Origin: Candidatus Brennerbacteria bacterium RIFOXYC1_FULL_41_11
GTDB taxonomy: Bacteria; Patescibacteriota; Minisyncoccia; UBA6257; Brennerbacteraceae
Length of the DNA stretch: 37,117 nt
Direction: 5' to 3'
Assembly: GCA_001817215.1 (NCBI GenBank)
Contig: MHHX01000006.1
Location: forward strand, 383-37,499
The translations under genes and the position numbers were made by a program. This document shows, one piece after another, positions 9,187 to 17,627 of the stretch. Each line of letters starts with the position of its first letter. Position 1 is the first letter of the stretch. The notes beneath the pieces were generated by a model. The model was not told the DNA's origin, ran no database searches, and saw only the letters and a program-made list of their open reading frames with translations.

Positions 9187-9243
9187 TCAACGCCCAGATG
9201 CGATTCTAAAGATAAAAAAGAAAAAGTTAAAAAATTTATTCAT
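9187..9243 (-). CDS. Phe-rich leader peptide MNKFFNFFFFIFRIASGR
   Basis: 18-codon ORF with 7 Phe codons read from the minus strand; ATG begins 1 nt after the stop of the upstream ORF; stop codon lies in the antiterminator arm. Confidence 0.85.
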   Translation of the reverse strand: MNKFFNFFFFIFRIASGR

Positions 9244-9244
9244 T

Positions 9245-9526
9245 CTAACTTGCAAGTTCTCCAAACGCTTCTCTCAAAGCATAGGCCCTGATAAATTCCT
9301 CAAATTTCTCATATGAACCAGCTGAAAAATCTTCAACCCGATAGCCTTCAAGTAGCTGAAAGCTACCAAGAGTTCTCTTATGAGGATTAATGTCCATAGA
9401 AACAAGAAATCGCTTGTCATGGTAGGTCCCTGAAACATTAACTCTGCCGGTTTCTATTACTTTATAATTGAGAAAATCAAAATGGCTTGCTCCAAGCTCA
9501 GCTGACATTCTATTCCAATGCTTCAT
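9245..9526 (-). CDS. hypothetical protein
   Basis: 93-aa ORF, no family recognised; in line with the pheST leader. Confidence 0.55.
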   Translation of the reverse strand: MKHWNRMSAELGASHFDFLNYKVIETGRVNVSGTYHDKRFLVSMDINPHKRTLGSFQLLEGYRVEDFSAGSYEKFEEFIRAYALREAFGELAS

Positions 9527-9602
9527 AAAAAAATAAACTTACATTGTTTGCCGAACCAAATCCCCTAACAAGAACTGGCCCACGCTGAGCGGAGCTAAAG
9601 TG

Positions 9603-9674
9603 TTGCGGGGGAGGGATTCGAACCCCCGACCTCATGGTTATGAGCCACGCGAGCTGCCTCTGCTCTACCCCGCT
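9603..9674 (-). tRNA. tRNA-fMet(CAT), initiator
   Basis: Full cloverleaf; anticodon loop CTCATAA; acceptor AGCGGGG/CCCCGCA gives an unpaired A1:A72, the initiator hallmark; CCA not encoded. Confidence 0.93.
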
Positions 9675-9697
9675 GTAAAATATAGCATACAAAGTAT

Positions 9698-9803
9698 AAA
9701 ACAAAACGCGCTGGAATACCAGCGCGCTAGATTTTAGACGAGGTGGGCTGGCAGCGCAAAGCACTGCCAGCCCTGTCGCAACTCCTCGAAGGAGAGGATG
9801 TTC
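9698..9803 (-). ncRNA. candidate sRNA 1
   Basis: Minus TTGATA-16 bp-TAAAAT promoter; hairpins CTCCT-TCG-AGGAG and GGGCTGGCAG/CTGCCAGCCC; terminator CGCGCTGG-TATT-CCAGCGCG-TTTTGTTTT. Confidence 0.55.
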
Positions 9804-9868
9804 ACGATTATTTTAACACACGATCCAGAAATATCAACAAAAAACTTTAACAGAACCGACGGGATCTT

Positions 9869-9977
9869 ACAAAAAGAAGCTCGGGAAATGATCCCGGGCT
9901 TCTTTGCTTTTTGAGAGAGCCGCAGACACGCCTGGTCTGCGGCTCTCCTTGCAAAAGGAGGAGAAAGAGATGAACTC
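9869..9977 (-). ncRNA. candidate sRNA 2
   Basis: Minus TTGATT-17 bp-TATAAT promoter (9984-10012); hairpins CTCCTT-TTGC-AAGGAG and GAGAGCCGCAGAC/GTCTGCGGCTCTC; terminator hairpin 9873-9905 with T tract. Confidence 0.55.
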
Positions 9978-10019
9978 TTAGATATTATATCATAATCTAT
10001 AATAAAAATCAAATAGAGT

Positions 10020-11432
10020 CTACCAGTTTTCCGATTCCACTAAGATATCTTGATATTTTAAACCAATGCCATTTGTTTCAGTAATGGTGGCCGAATTAGC
10101 AAAGAATTTTATTCCTTGTTGCTGCAACTCTTCTATTTTTTCTTGATAACTAGAGTTTATCCAATAGAAGTACGACTGATCCGAAATAATAGCGTCAGTG
10201 CCATCATTGCGCCAAGATTTCAAACTGGTTTCATTCCCGCTCGATGCTGTTTTTTTAACCAGCTTGTAATCTTTCAAATCCAGCGGTAGCTCATTGGGAT
10301 TAAACATCTTCACAAAATCAGCATTAGTATTTTCTTCAACACCAAACTGGATCTCAATGATCTGCGGGTGAAGCAAGGCTTGCGGGTGAATCGATGGCGT
10401 TATTAACGGCTCTGACGTCGGCGAAAGGCTTGGGGAAGGGATCACCGGAGGCGATAGCGCCGGCGTCGATACGACTGATGGCGCTAAAGAAAATACAGGA
10501 CTGGCCTGAGGCGAACCAGTTGAATCCAATGCCGGGGCTGGCGGTGGCGAAGACACAGAAACATAGGCAATAAAATTGCTTTTCGGAGATGATTGAGAAA
10601 AAACAAAATCCTTCTGATTATTATCTGTGTCAATATTTTGCGAACGGCTCACGCTAATGCCTGATTCAGGGACTGAACAAGCCGCACCCTCATAATCAAA
10701 CGCGGAGCCGCAGCCGACTAAATCAATCCGCCTGCTGAAATTATCAAGCAGATAGATCACGTTATTTTCAGAGATTGAATAGCTCTTACTCGACCAAACT
10801 AAATCCGCCCCATATTTATCCTGGAAATCTGGATGTGTAATCAAAAAATAAGATTTTATCCCGATGCTGCCAAAAAATTTTTGCGAGGAAACCAAAACCG
10901 AATCATTACCTGACTCTGTTTTTTTCCTCAATTCCCATCCCAAAACATCAACCGCAAAATCATTCGGATTAAAAATCTCGATAAACTCTTCTTTAGCAGA
11001 ATCTTCCGTGCCGAATAAAACCTCAGAAATAACTAATTTCTGCAATGGCCCGGGTTCTATCGACCCAGAGTCTTGATTGTTTTTCAACTCAAAAAATTCA
11101 CCTGGCAAGGGCAGCAAGAACCTATCGACCGAACCAGAAGCTGGTTTTTTTACATTAAAACTAACCTCCCTTTTTTCATATTGGTTAAACTGCGCCTTTG
11201 GTGATGCGAAGATTTTCGCCAGAAAATTTTGAGGATTATTGGCCAAAACAGACGGAGTTGTCTTTAGGCTTAACTCCTTGATCAAGCTCGCCTCTCTATT
11301 CCAAAAACCGCTATTCAAAAACTGAAGGCTGAAAAAAATCAAAACCACCAGGGTTGTTAAAAAACCCGCGACCAAAAACGTGATTTGCCCGAACCCAGAA
11401 AAAAATTTTCTCCTGAACCCGAACATTTTCAA
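10020..11432 (-). CDS. secreted/anchored protein with two lamin-tail-like domains
   Basis: N-terminal TM segment; two LTD-like units (LVISEVLFG...EEFIEIFNPNDFAVDVLGWEL and IIEIQFGVEE...DFVKMFNPNELPLDLKDYKL) joined by a Pro/Ser/Ala-rich linker. Confidence 0.8.
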   Translation of the reverse strand: MKMFGFRRKFFSGFGQITFLVAGFLTTLVVLIFFSLQFLNSGFWNREASLIKELSLKTTPSVLANNPQNFLAKIFASPKAQFNQYEKREVSFNVKKPASGSVDRFLLPLPGEFFELKNNQDSGSIEPGPLQKLVISEVLFGTEDSAKEEFIEIFNPNDFAVDVLGWELRKKTESGNDSVLVSSQKFFGSIGIKSYFLITHPDFQDKYGADLVWSSKSYSISENNVIYLLDNFSRRIDLVGCGSAFDYEGAACSVPESGISVSRSQNIDTDNNQKDFVFSQSSPKSNFIAYVSVSSPPPAPALDSTGSPQASPVFSLAPSVVSTPALSPPVIPSPSLSPTSEPLITPSIHPQALLHPQIIEIQFGVEENTNADFVKMFNPNELPLDLKDYKLVKKTASSGNETSLKSWRNDGTDAIISDQSYFYWINSSYQEKIEELQQQGIKFFANSATITETNGIGLKYQDILVESENW

Positions 11433-14045
11433 TCAAACTACGAAATTAATGATTCGATCTTTAACGAATATTATCTGTTTTATCTTCTTGCCTGCTAACC
11501 ATTTAAAAACTTTGGCAGAAACTTTGGCTTTTTTTATCACTTCGTCCTGAGACGATGATGCCTGAATCTTCAACGTATCCCTAACTTTACCGTTAACCTG
11601 AATCGCATAAACAGAACTCTGTTTTTTCAAGGTCGCTGGATTGTATTTTGGCCATTTTTGCAGTTCAACAAAACCCTGATTACTCCAAGACCAAATTTCC
11701 TGAGACAAATGCGGTGCAAAGGGAGACAAGACGAAAACTAATTTCAAAAAAGATTCTTTTCTGTCTTTTTCCGAAAATTTGTCTTTCGCTTCGGTGAAAG
11801 CGTTTAAAAACTCCATCATTGCCGAGATGGCAGTATTAAACTGCATCGACAGAATATCATCACCGACTTTTTTAATTGTCTGATGCAATAATCGTTTAAT
11901 TTTAACGGTTGTTTCCTTGTCAACGACCAATTTCTGATCTTGCTTAGATCTTGCAGATTTAGCATGGCGAAGTTCAGTTTTTTTCTGGAAGAAAATTTCT
12001 TTCCCTAAAAAATGAACTCGATTCAGAAACCTATACACGCCGACAATGCCGTTTGTGTCCCACGGCTTTGCCGTTTCAAGCGGTCCCATAAACATCTCGT
12101 ACATCCTTACGGAATCAGCGCCATATTTTTCAACAATTTCATCGGGATTAACGACATTGCCGCGTGACTTAGACATTTTTTCTCCATCAGGACCAAGAAT
12201 GAGACCCTGATTAACAAGCTTGGCGAAAGGCTCTTTATTCGACAAGATCCCAAGGTCAAACAAAAACTTGTGCCAAAATCGAGCATAAATTAAATGACGA
12301 GTAGCGTGCTCAACTCCACCAACATAAAAATCAACCTCTTTCCAATACTTTAAAATTTTCTGATTCCAAAACTTTTTCACGTCTTTGCCTTTCAACTTGA
12401 GCTGTTTATCCCCCAAGGCAAAAGCCAGATAGTACCAACAAGAACCCGCCCATTGAGGCATGGTATTAGTTTCTCTCCTCGCTAGAAATCCACACTTTGG
12501 ACATTTCGTCTTCACCCAAGACTCAATGTTCGCCAACGGCGATTCGCCTGTTCCGGTCGGTTCGTAATACTTAACTTTTGGCAACGTTAGAGGAAGATCT
12601 TTTTCTTTTAGCCCAACCCACCCGGGATTGATTATCTCGCCCAAAGAATATTCCCTGTTTTTAATCTTGAATTTCTTATCTGAAATTTGTTTAGAGTTTC
12701 GGGGATTCGGTTTAGAATTTTCTACTGATTTTTTACAGTTCTCGCAAAAAATCAATGGCATCGGTTCTCCCCAATATCTTTGCCGATCAAATCCCCAATC
12801 CTCAAGTTTGTAATGAATGGTTTTTTTCGCGCCGATAAAATTGGCAATCTTCTCTTGAGCCGGAATCGACGGCGTTCTATCAAAAGGACCCGAGTTAATC
12901 AAAGTACCAGAATCAATATCGGTGTAGGCTTCATCCAAAATATGCCCCTTACCATCCGGAGAAATGACCTCAATGATCTCTAGACCGAATTTTTTCGCAA
13001 AGGTGAAGTCCCTTTCGTCATGAGCCGATACGCCCATGACCGCACCCGTGCCATAACCCATCATCACGTAATCGGCAACCCAGATCGGAATTCTTTTCTG
13101 ATTTGCCGGATTTATTGCATAGCTACCAGTGAAAACCCCGGTTTTTTCTTTCTCAGTTTCCCTGGCAAGATCAGTTTTGTTTTTACTCTGGGCAATATAC
13201 TGCAAAACCCTGCTTCGATACTCCGGCAAGGCCAGATTTTCTAACAATGGATATTCAGGCGCCAAAACCAAAAAGGTCGCGCCAAAAATCGTGTCCAACC
13301 TTGTAGTGAAAACACCGATCTTTTCTTCTCGGCCAGCCAAGGAAAAATCAAACTCATAGCCGTGAGACTTGCCAATCCAATTCTTCTGCATCTCTTTCAC
13401 CCCTTCCGGCCAGTCAAGATCTTTAAGATCCTCAAGTAATCTATCGGCGTAATCAGTAATTTTCAAAAACCACTGCCGCATCGGTTGACGAATAATGTCT
13501 GACTTACAGCGTTCACATTTGCCGTCTTCAAGGTCTTCGTTCGCCAAACCAGTCTTGCAAGACGGGCACCAATTTATCGGTCTTGTTGATTGATACGCCA
13601 GACCACGATGAAACATTTGCAAAACTATCCATTGAGTCCATTTATAATACTCGGGATCGCAGGTTTCCAAATCTCGCGACCAATCATAAGACAATCCCAT
13701 CATTTCCATCTGTTCGTGAAAGTGTTTTATATTCTTCTCAGTCACTGAAGCCGGGTGGACTTTATTATTAATGGCATAGTTTTCTGCGGGCAGACCAAAA
13801 GCGTCAAACCCCATTGGGTGCAAGACGTTGTAGTTATTCATCCGCAAATAACGCGAATAAATATCTGTCGCGGTATAGCCCTCAATGTGCCCGACATGCA
13901 GGCCGTCTCCGGACGGATACGGAAACATGTCAAGAATATAGAATTTCTTCTTCTTGGATAAGTTTCGAGCCTGCCAACTCTTAAACTTATTCTTTTGCCA
14001 AATCTTTTGCCACTTTTTTTCAATCTTTGAATGATCGTATGTCAT
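11433..14045 (-). CDS. leuS: leucine--tRNA ligase
   Basis: 870 aa; MFPYPSGDGLHVGHIEGY, MSKSRGNVVNPDEIV. Confidence 0.98.
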   Translation of the reverse strand: MTYDHSKIEKKWQKIWQKNKFKSWQARNLSKKKKFYILDMFPYPSGDGLHVGHIEGYTATDIYSRYLRMNNYNVLHPMGFDAFGLPAENYAINNKVHPASVTEKNIKHFHEQMEMMGLSYDWSRDLETCDPEYYKWTQWIVLQMFHRGLAYQSTRPINWCPSCKTGLANEDLEDGKCERCKSDIIRQPMRQWFLKITDYADRLLEDLKDLDWPEGVKEMQKNWIGKSHGYEFDFSLAGREEKIGVFTTRLDTIFGATFLVLAPEYPLLENLALPEYRSRVLQYIAQSKNKTDLARETEKEKTGVFTGSYAINPANQKRIPIWVADYVMMGYGTGAVMGVSAHDERDFTFAKKFGLEIIEVISPDGKGHILDEAYTDIDSGTLINSGPFDRTPSIPAQEKIANFIGAKKTIHYKLEDWGFDRQRYWGEPMPLIFCENCKKSVENSKPNPRNSKQISDKKFKIKNREYSLGEIINPGWVGLKEKDLPLTLPKVKYYEPTGTGESPLANIESWVKTKCPKCGFLARRETNTMPQWAGSCWYYLAFALGDKQLKLKGKDVKKFWNQKILKYWKEVDFYVGGVEHATRHLIYARFWHKFLFDLGILSNKEPFAKLVNQGLILGPDGEKMSKSRGNVVNPDEIVEKYGADSVRMYEMFMGPLETAKPWDTNGIVGVYRFLNRVHFLGKEIFFQKKTELRHAKSARSKQDQKLVVDKETTVKIKRLLHQTIKKVGDDILSMQFNTAISAMMEFLNAFTEAKDKFSEKDRKESFLKLVFVLSPFAPHLSQEIWSWSNQGFVELQKWPKYNPATLKKQSSVYAIQVNGKVRDTLKIQASSSQDEVIKKAKVSAKVFKWLAGKKIKQIIFVKDRIINFVV

Positions 14046-14110
14046 AAAAATAAAAAATTAGTTAATCCAAGATCCTCCGCAAAAAAATTTTGCCGAGGAT
14101 GATTAACTAA
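14046..14110 (-). terminator. large terminator hairpin immediately upstream of leuS
   Basis: TTAGTTAATC...GATTAACTAA (10 bp) around ATCCTC-G-GCAAAA/TTTTGC-G-GAGGAT, then TTTTTTATTTTT directly abutting the leuS ATG. Confidence 0.85.
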
Positions 14111-14183
14111 GGAGATCGGTCGAGCCCTTAAAATGCTTGGTTTGGATTTTTTTATGGTTCAACTTTTGAATTTCCGTTTTCAT
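14103..14183 (-). CDS. possible leader ORF MKTEIQKLNHKKIQTKHFKGSTDLLS
   Basis: ATG overlaps the stop of the upstream DHH gene (ATGA); ends CTC CTT AGT TAA at the base of the terminator. Confidence 0.4.
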   Translation of the reverse strand: MKTEIQKLNHKKIQTKHFKGSTDLLS

Positions 14184-15199
14184 TTTTGAATTTTACCTTT
14201 TGAATTTTTAATTTGCTCCCAGATCAATTCCTTCACTTTCGCTATTATTTTAACACTACTCATGCTTGATTGAAAACCAGCGGCTTTCTTGTGACCGCCG
14301 CCGTTAAAAAACGCCGCGATTTTTGACACATCAATTCCCGATTCTTCCGAAGACCTAATACTGGCTCGAAAAAATCTCTGGCCTTTTATCTTCTTTAAAA
14401 CCAAAATTGATTTTATCTCTCTGATAAAAATGCTCTGGTTCGAAATGCTCGAAGTTAAACTGCCAGTATCACCAACTAAATTGTTGATCACCACCAATCC
14501 AAAACCCAAAGAACGGTCAATCTTCATCAAGGTCGCATACTTTGAAAATCTCACAAAATCATCAACCCGGTTCCAGCTTCTGGACAACAAGGACGCCTTC
14601 TGAAACTCTTCGCCGGTTTTATTTAATCTGATAATCGTCCTCATGCTTTTCAACGTCAATGGATAATAAGCAAAAATGCCGGTATCATGAAGCATTCCCG
14701 TCAAAAGAGCCGTTCTGGTTTTCTCGGTAAGATCAACCTTCATTGAAAAAAACAAACGCGATAAAATTTCACAGCAAGAATGAATGCTGTCGTCAATATA
14801 GATCAAGTCACCAAGCTGACTGTGTTTCTTGTGATGATCAATCGTGATAATAAAAGCATTTTGCTTTTCCAAAAATTTCAAAGCTCCCAGTTCCAAAACA
14901 TCTCTATTTGAATAATCAACCATAATCACCAGGTCGGGATTGAATTCACGACTAACCTTTCTTGATATTTCTGGATTGTTAAAGTTTGTCCAAGCCGAAT
15001 GCTTAAAATCACTCAAAACCCTGACATCTTTTTCCCTGGATTTCAAAACATAAAAAAACGAAACAAGAGAACCGACGCAGTCAAGATCGGGGCTACGATG
15101 ACCAATCAATAAAACTTTTTTTGATTTTTTAATTTTCTCAGTGATCAACCGGAAAGCCTTATTTTCAGTCAATTTTAAAGATTCTTTTTCCGTTTTCAT
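14180..15199 (-). CDS. DHH-family phosphoesterase (NrnA/RecJ-like)
   Basis: LLIGHRSPDLDCVGSL, VDYSN, IDHHKKHSQLG, C-terminal GGGHKKAAGF. Confidence 0.93.
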   Translation of the reverse strand: MKTEKESLKLTENKAFRLITEKIKKSKKVLLIGHRSPDLDCVGSLVSFFYVLKSREKDVRVLSDFKHSAWTNFNNPEISRKVSREFNPDLVIMVDYSNRDVLELGALKFLEKQNAFIITIDHHKKHSQLGDLIYIDDSIHSCCEILSRLFFSMKVDLTEKTRTALLTGMLHDTGIFAYYPLTLKSMRTIIRLNKTGEEFQKASLLSRSWNRVDDFVRFSKYATLMKIDRSLGFGLVVINNLVGDTGSLTSSISNQSIFIREIKSILVLKKIKGQRFFRASIRSSEESGIDVSKIAAFFNGGGHKKAAGFQSSMSSVKIIAKVKELIWEQIKNSKGKIQK

Positions 15200-15956
15200 A
15201 AGTAATTTTGCACACTTCATCATAACTCACGCTTCGGATCTCAGCAATTTTTTGCGCTACTAAAACCACATTTTGGGGCTCATTAGCCTCGCCTTTATTT
15301 TGAGTACGTAATGGCTCTGGCAGTAAATAAGGCGAGTCGGTTTCGACCAGAACTCTATCAAGGGGCATCTTTTTGATAATCTCCGAAAGATACTCCCCTG
15401 ATTGATAAGTAATGATGCCACCAAACCCAAGATAAAATTCAAAATCAAGCATTTTTTTAGCGTATTCCCAATCCTGTGTAAAACAATGACAAACACCAGT
15501 TAATCCATCCTTTGAATATTTTTCAACCAGCTCCAAAACTTCTTTATCGCCGTTGCGGTTATGAATCACGATCGGCAAATGATTCTTCACTGCCAACTGA
15601 ATCTGAATTTCAAACAGCTCGAGTTGCTCTTCTAAATTTCTGCCGCCTTGCCAATTCGAAATATCCAAACCGATCTCGCCAATGGCTTTTATTTTTGAAG
15701 GTTGCGACAAAAACTCCTCAAGCTTCTTTTCTAAGACATTAACCGCATGATCCCTGTCGTCATGAGGATAAATACCAATACTACAATAAACATCGTCAAA
15801 CTTTTTCGTCGTTTCAATCGCTCGACGACTTTCTTTCAAACTCGTACCGATATTCATTAATAAACTTACTTCCGCCATTCTGGCATCAGCCACGACATCT
15901 TCTGAAGTTTTTTTGTATTTCGCGTGAGGAAAATGACAATGAGTATCAAATAACAT
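15165..15956 (-). CDS. tatD: TatD family hydrolase
   Basis: DTHCHFPH, IGEIGLD, HNRNGDKE, HCFTQD, VETDSPYLLPEP. Confidence 0.95.
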   Translation of the reverse strand: MLFDTHCHFPHAKYKKTSEDVVADARMAEVSLLMNIGTSLKESRRAIETTKKFDDVYCSIGIYPHDDRDHAVNVLEKKLEEFLSQPSKIKAIGEIGLDISNWQGGRNLEEQLELFEIQIQLAVKNHLPIVIHNRNGDKEVLELVEKYSKDGLTGVCHCFTQDWEYAKKMLDFEFYLGFGGIITYQSGEYLSEIIKKMPLDRVLVETDSPYLLPEPLRTQNKGEANEPQNVVLVAQKIAEIRSVSYDEVCKITYENGKRIFKID

Positions 15957-16007
15957 AAGAAATAATTAAAAATTCAAGTCTGGGACACAAGACGAAGCTC
16001 GTCTATA

Positions 16008-16439
16008 TTATAATTTCACTAAGTAAGTTTTAATAAACTTCCCGACAGCCAGAACAGTCTCTTTTTGTAATTTAGGGTTGCTTTCCGCCACCCATTTGAC
16101 AAACCGATACAGCTCATGATGATCGGTCTCCAGCCATCTCCTGTTTTTCATCAAAAAATAAAGCAAGGTTGCTGTCGCAATTCGCTTATTGCCGTTTTGA
16201 AACGGATGATTCTTGATCAAAAGATAAAACAAAATCCCCGCTTTTTCTTCAAGCCCATGATAAAGATTTTTTCTGGCAAACGTGGAAAACGGCACCGCCA
16301 AGCAACTCTCTAAAATATTCGGGAAACGAGAACCGAACTCCGGAATCGGTTCATCCCAAGACATTAGTTTCTTTGCCAAAACAAAAGCCACTGCTTCAAC
16401 CTCTCTCACAGACAAGCTCTCAATTTTCATATCCATCAT
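16008..16439 (-). CDS. Doc/Fic family toxin
   Basis: Doc-type motif HPFQNGNKRIATATLLYFL. Confidence 0.9.
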   Translation of the reverse strand: MMDMKIESLSVREVEAVAFVLAKKLMSWDEPIPEFGSRFPNILESCLAVPFSTFARKNLYHGLEEKAGILFYLLIKNHPFQNGNKRIATATLLYFLMKNRRWLETDHHELYRFVKWVAESNPKLQKETVLAVGKFIKTYLVKL

Positions 16440-16690
16440 TCCTCACCCAAAAGACGCAAGGCTTCTCCGTATTGTTTGACGATTCGTTCAACTGACTTTT
16501 CGATCAATTCTTTTTCTTCTGATTTCAAATCATGACCTGAAATTTCTTTAATGCTGTTTATTGGAATCAAAAAATCCCTGCCGTCTTTAATGGCATCAAT
16601 TTTCCCGGCTTTAATTCTTTTAAAAACCGCGATCCTGCTTATTCCTAAGATTTTTGCCAGTTGAGTCGTTGTAAAAAACTCTTTCTTCAT
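16436..16690 (-). CDS. putative antitoxin, excisionase/MerR-like helix-turn-helix
   Basis: FFTTTQLAKILGISRIAVFKRIKAGKIDAIKDGRDFLIP; 4-nt overlap with the Doc/Fic gene. Confidence 0.85.
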   Translation of the reverse strand: MKKEFFTTTQLAKILGISRIAVFKRIKAGKIDAIKDGRDFLIPINSIKEISGHDLKSEEKELIEKSVERIVKQYGEALRLLGEE

Positions 16691-16696
16691 ATATGC

Positions 16697-16743
16697 AGGT
16701 TAATCTAGGTTAATGCACCTGTCAATAGTTAACCTAGGTTAAT
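16697..16743 (-). promoter_or_regulatory. promoter/operator of the toxin-antitoxin pair
   Basis: Minus TTGACA (16720-16725), 17 bp, TAACCT (16697-16702); GGTTAAT repeats at 16698, 16708, 16737 and palindrome TTAACCTAGGTTAA (16729-16742). Confidence 0.75.
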
Positions 16744-16806
16744 CGGAAGCAACTATAAGATAGTAAACGTAGCAAAAAAGAACTGAGCTATACTTGAATA
16801 TAACCA

Positions 16807-16835
16807 AAAAGCCACGGCTGATAAGCCGGGCTTTT
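16807..16835 (-). terminator. terminator of transcription unit A
   Basis: AAAAGCC...GGCTTTT with inner CGGCT/AGCCG. Confidence 0.75.
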
Positions 16836-17045
16836 GAAATAATTGCTTGAAAGAACTTTTCTCCCCTTTGGAGATTTTGGGATTCACTTGCGTAAATCCC
16901 CTAGAAGAGTTGCAATCCAATGTATTTCGGCTCCCGCAGGACTTACTCCGAGTAGGCACAGGATTAGACTTTGGCTCTGTAATCAACGGGACTCAATCCA
17001 GAAGCCAACTTTTTTACAAGGTTGTTTCCCTTGTGGAAACGAAAG

Positions 17046-17444
17046 TTAGGACTTCAGGTGCGCGACAACCTTCGCGTTATGCTCGCAAATGTCGCAATGA
17101 CAGATACCATCACCATGGCCCAGCCTCAGGGCTCGACCGTCGAACCTCCGCTGAAGAGCCGAAGAGTAATGTTTAGAGCCCCGCAGGCTTTCGGAAACCA
17201 TGGCTTCCAGCCACTCCTCGTTCAGGGTGGCTAGTATAAAGCGGGAATGCGAACTGAATCGTACTCCTGCCTCCTGCCATCCCAAATTCACGATCGCATC
17301 GTTCTTAAGATGTGCAATCGCGACATCAAGAGACGCACACAACTCTGGAATCCTGGAAGACGTTCCAACATCCAGGAAAACCTTCTCCCCGATGTTTGGC
17401 ATGGAAATTTCTCCTACACCCAGTAGTTGATGTAATTTATCCAT
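17046..17444 (-). CDS. hypothetical protein (unit A)
   Basis: 132 aa from MDKLHQLLGV, preceded by AAAGGAGG; C-x-C-x2-C motif near the C-terminus. Confidence 0.7.
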   Translation of the reverse strand: MDKLHQLLGVGEISMPNIGEKVFLDVGTSSRIPELCASLDVAIAHLKNDAIVNLGWQEAGVRFSSHSRFILATLNEEWLEAMVSESLRGSKHYSSALQRRFDGRALRLGHGDGICHCDICEHNAKVVAHLKS

Positions 17445-17473
17445 CTCATCCTCCTTTCTAGAGGAAAACTTGG

Positions 17474-17572
17474 CCCCGACCGATGATGTCGGGGTTGCCG
17501 CTGGTCTGGTTACCAGTTTAAATTGTTTAGGTTCGATAATTATATTATAGCACATAGAACATCAAAAGTCAA
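17474..17572 (-). promoter_or_regulatory. unit A promoter and structured leader
   Basis: Minus TTGACT-17 bp-TATAAT; leader hairpins CTGGT/ACCAG and CCCCGAC/GTCGGGG. Confidence 0.7.
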
Positions 17573-17596
17573 CGTAGTTTGTTGCCTCTAAAAACG

Positions 17597-17627
17597 AAAA
17601 AGCTCGCGAACAATGTCGCGGCTTTTT
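17597..17627 (-). terminator. terminator of transcription unit B
   Basis: AAAAAGC-TCGCGA...TCGCG-GCTTTTT. Confidence 0.75.

Noticed and set aside
9734-10012. 92-aa minus-strand ORF over the tandem sRNA region
   Set aside because: It runs through several perfect hairpins and two intrinsic-terminator-like structures; no family or RBS support, so RNA genes fit better.
9120-14183. T-box riboswitches upstream of pheS or leuS
   Set aside because: No T-box sequence (GGTGGNACCGCG-like) or specifier-stem arrangement seen; leader-peptide attenuation explains the pheS leader better.
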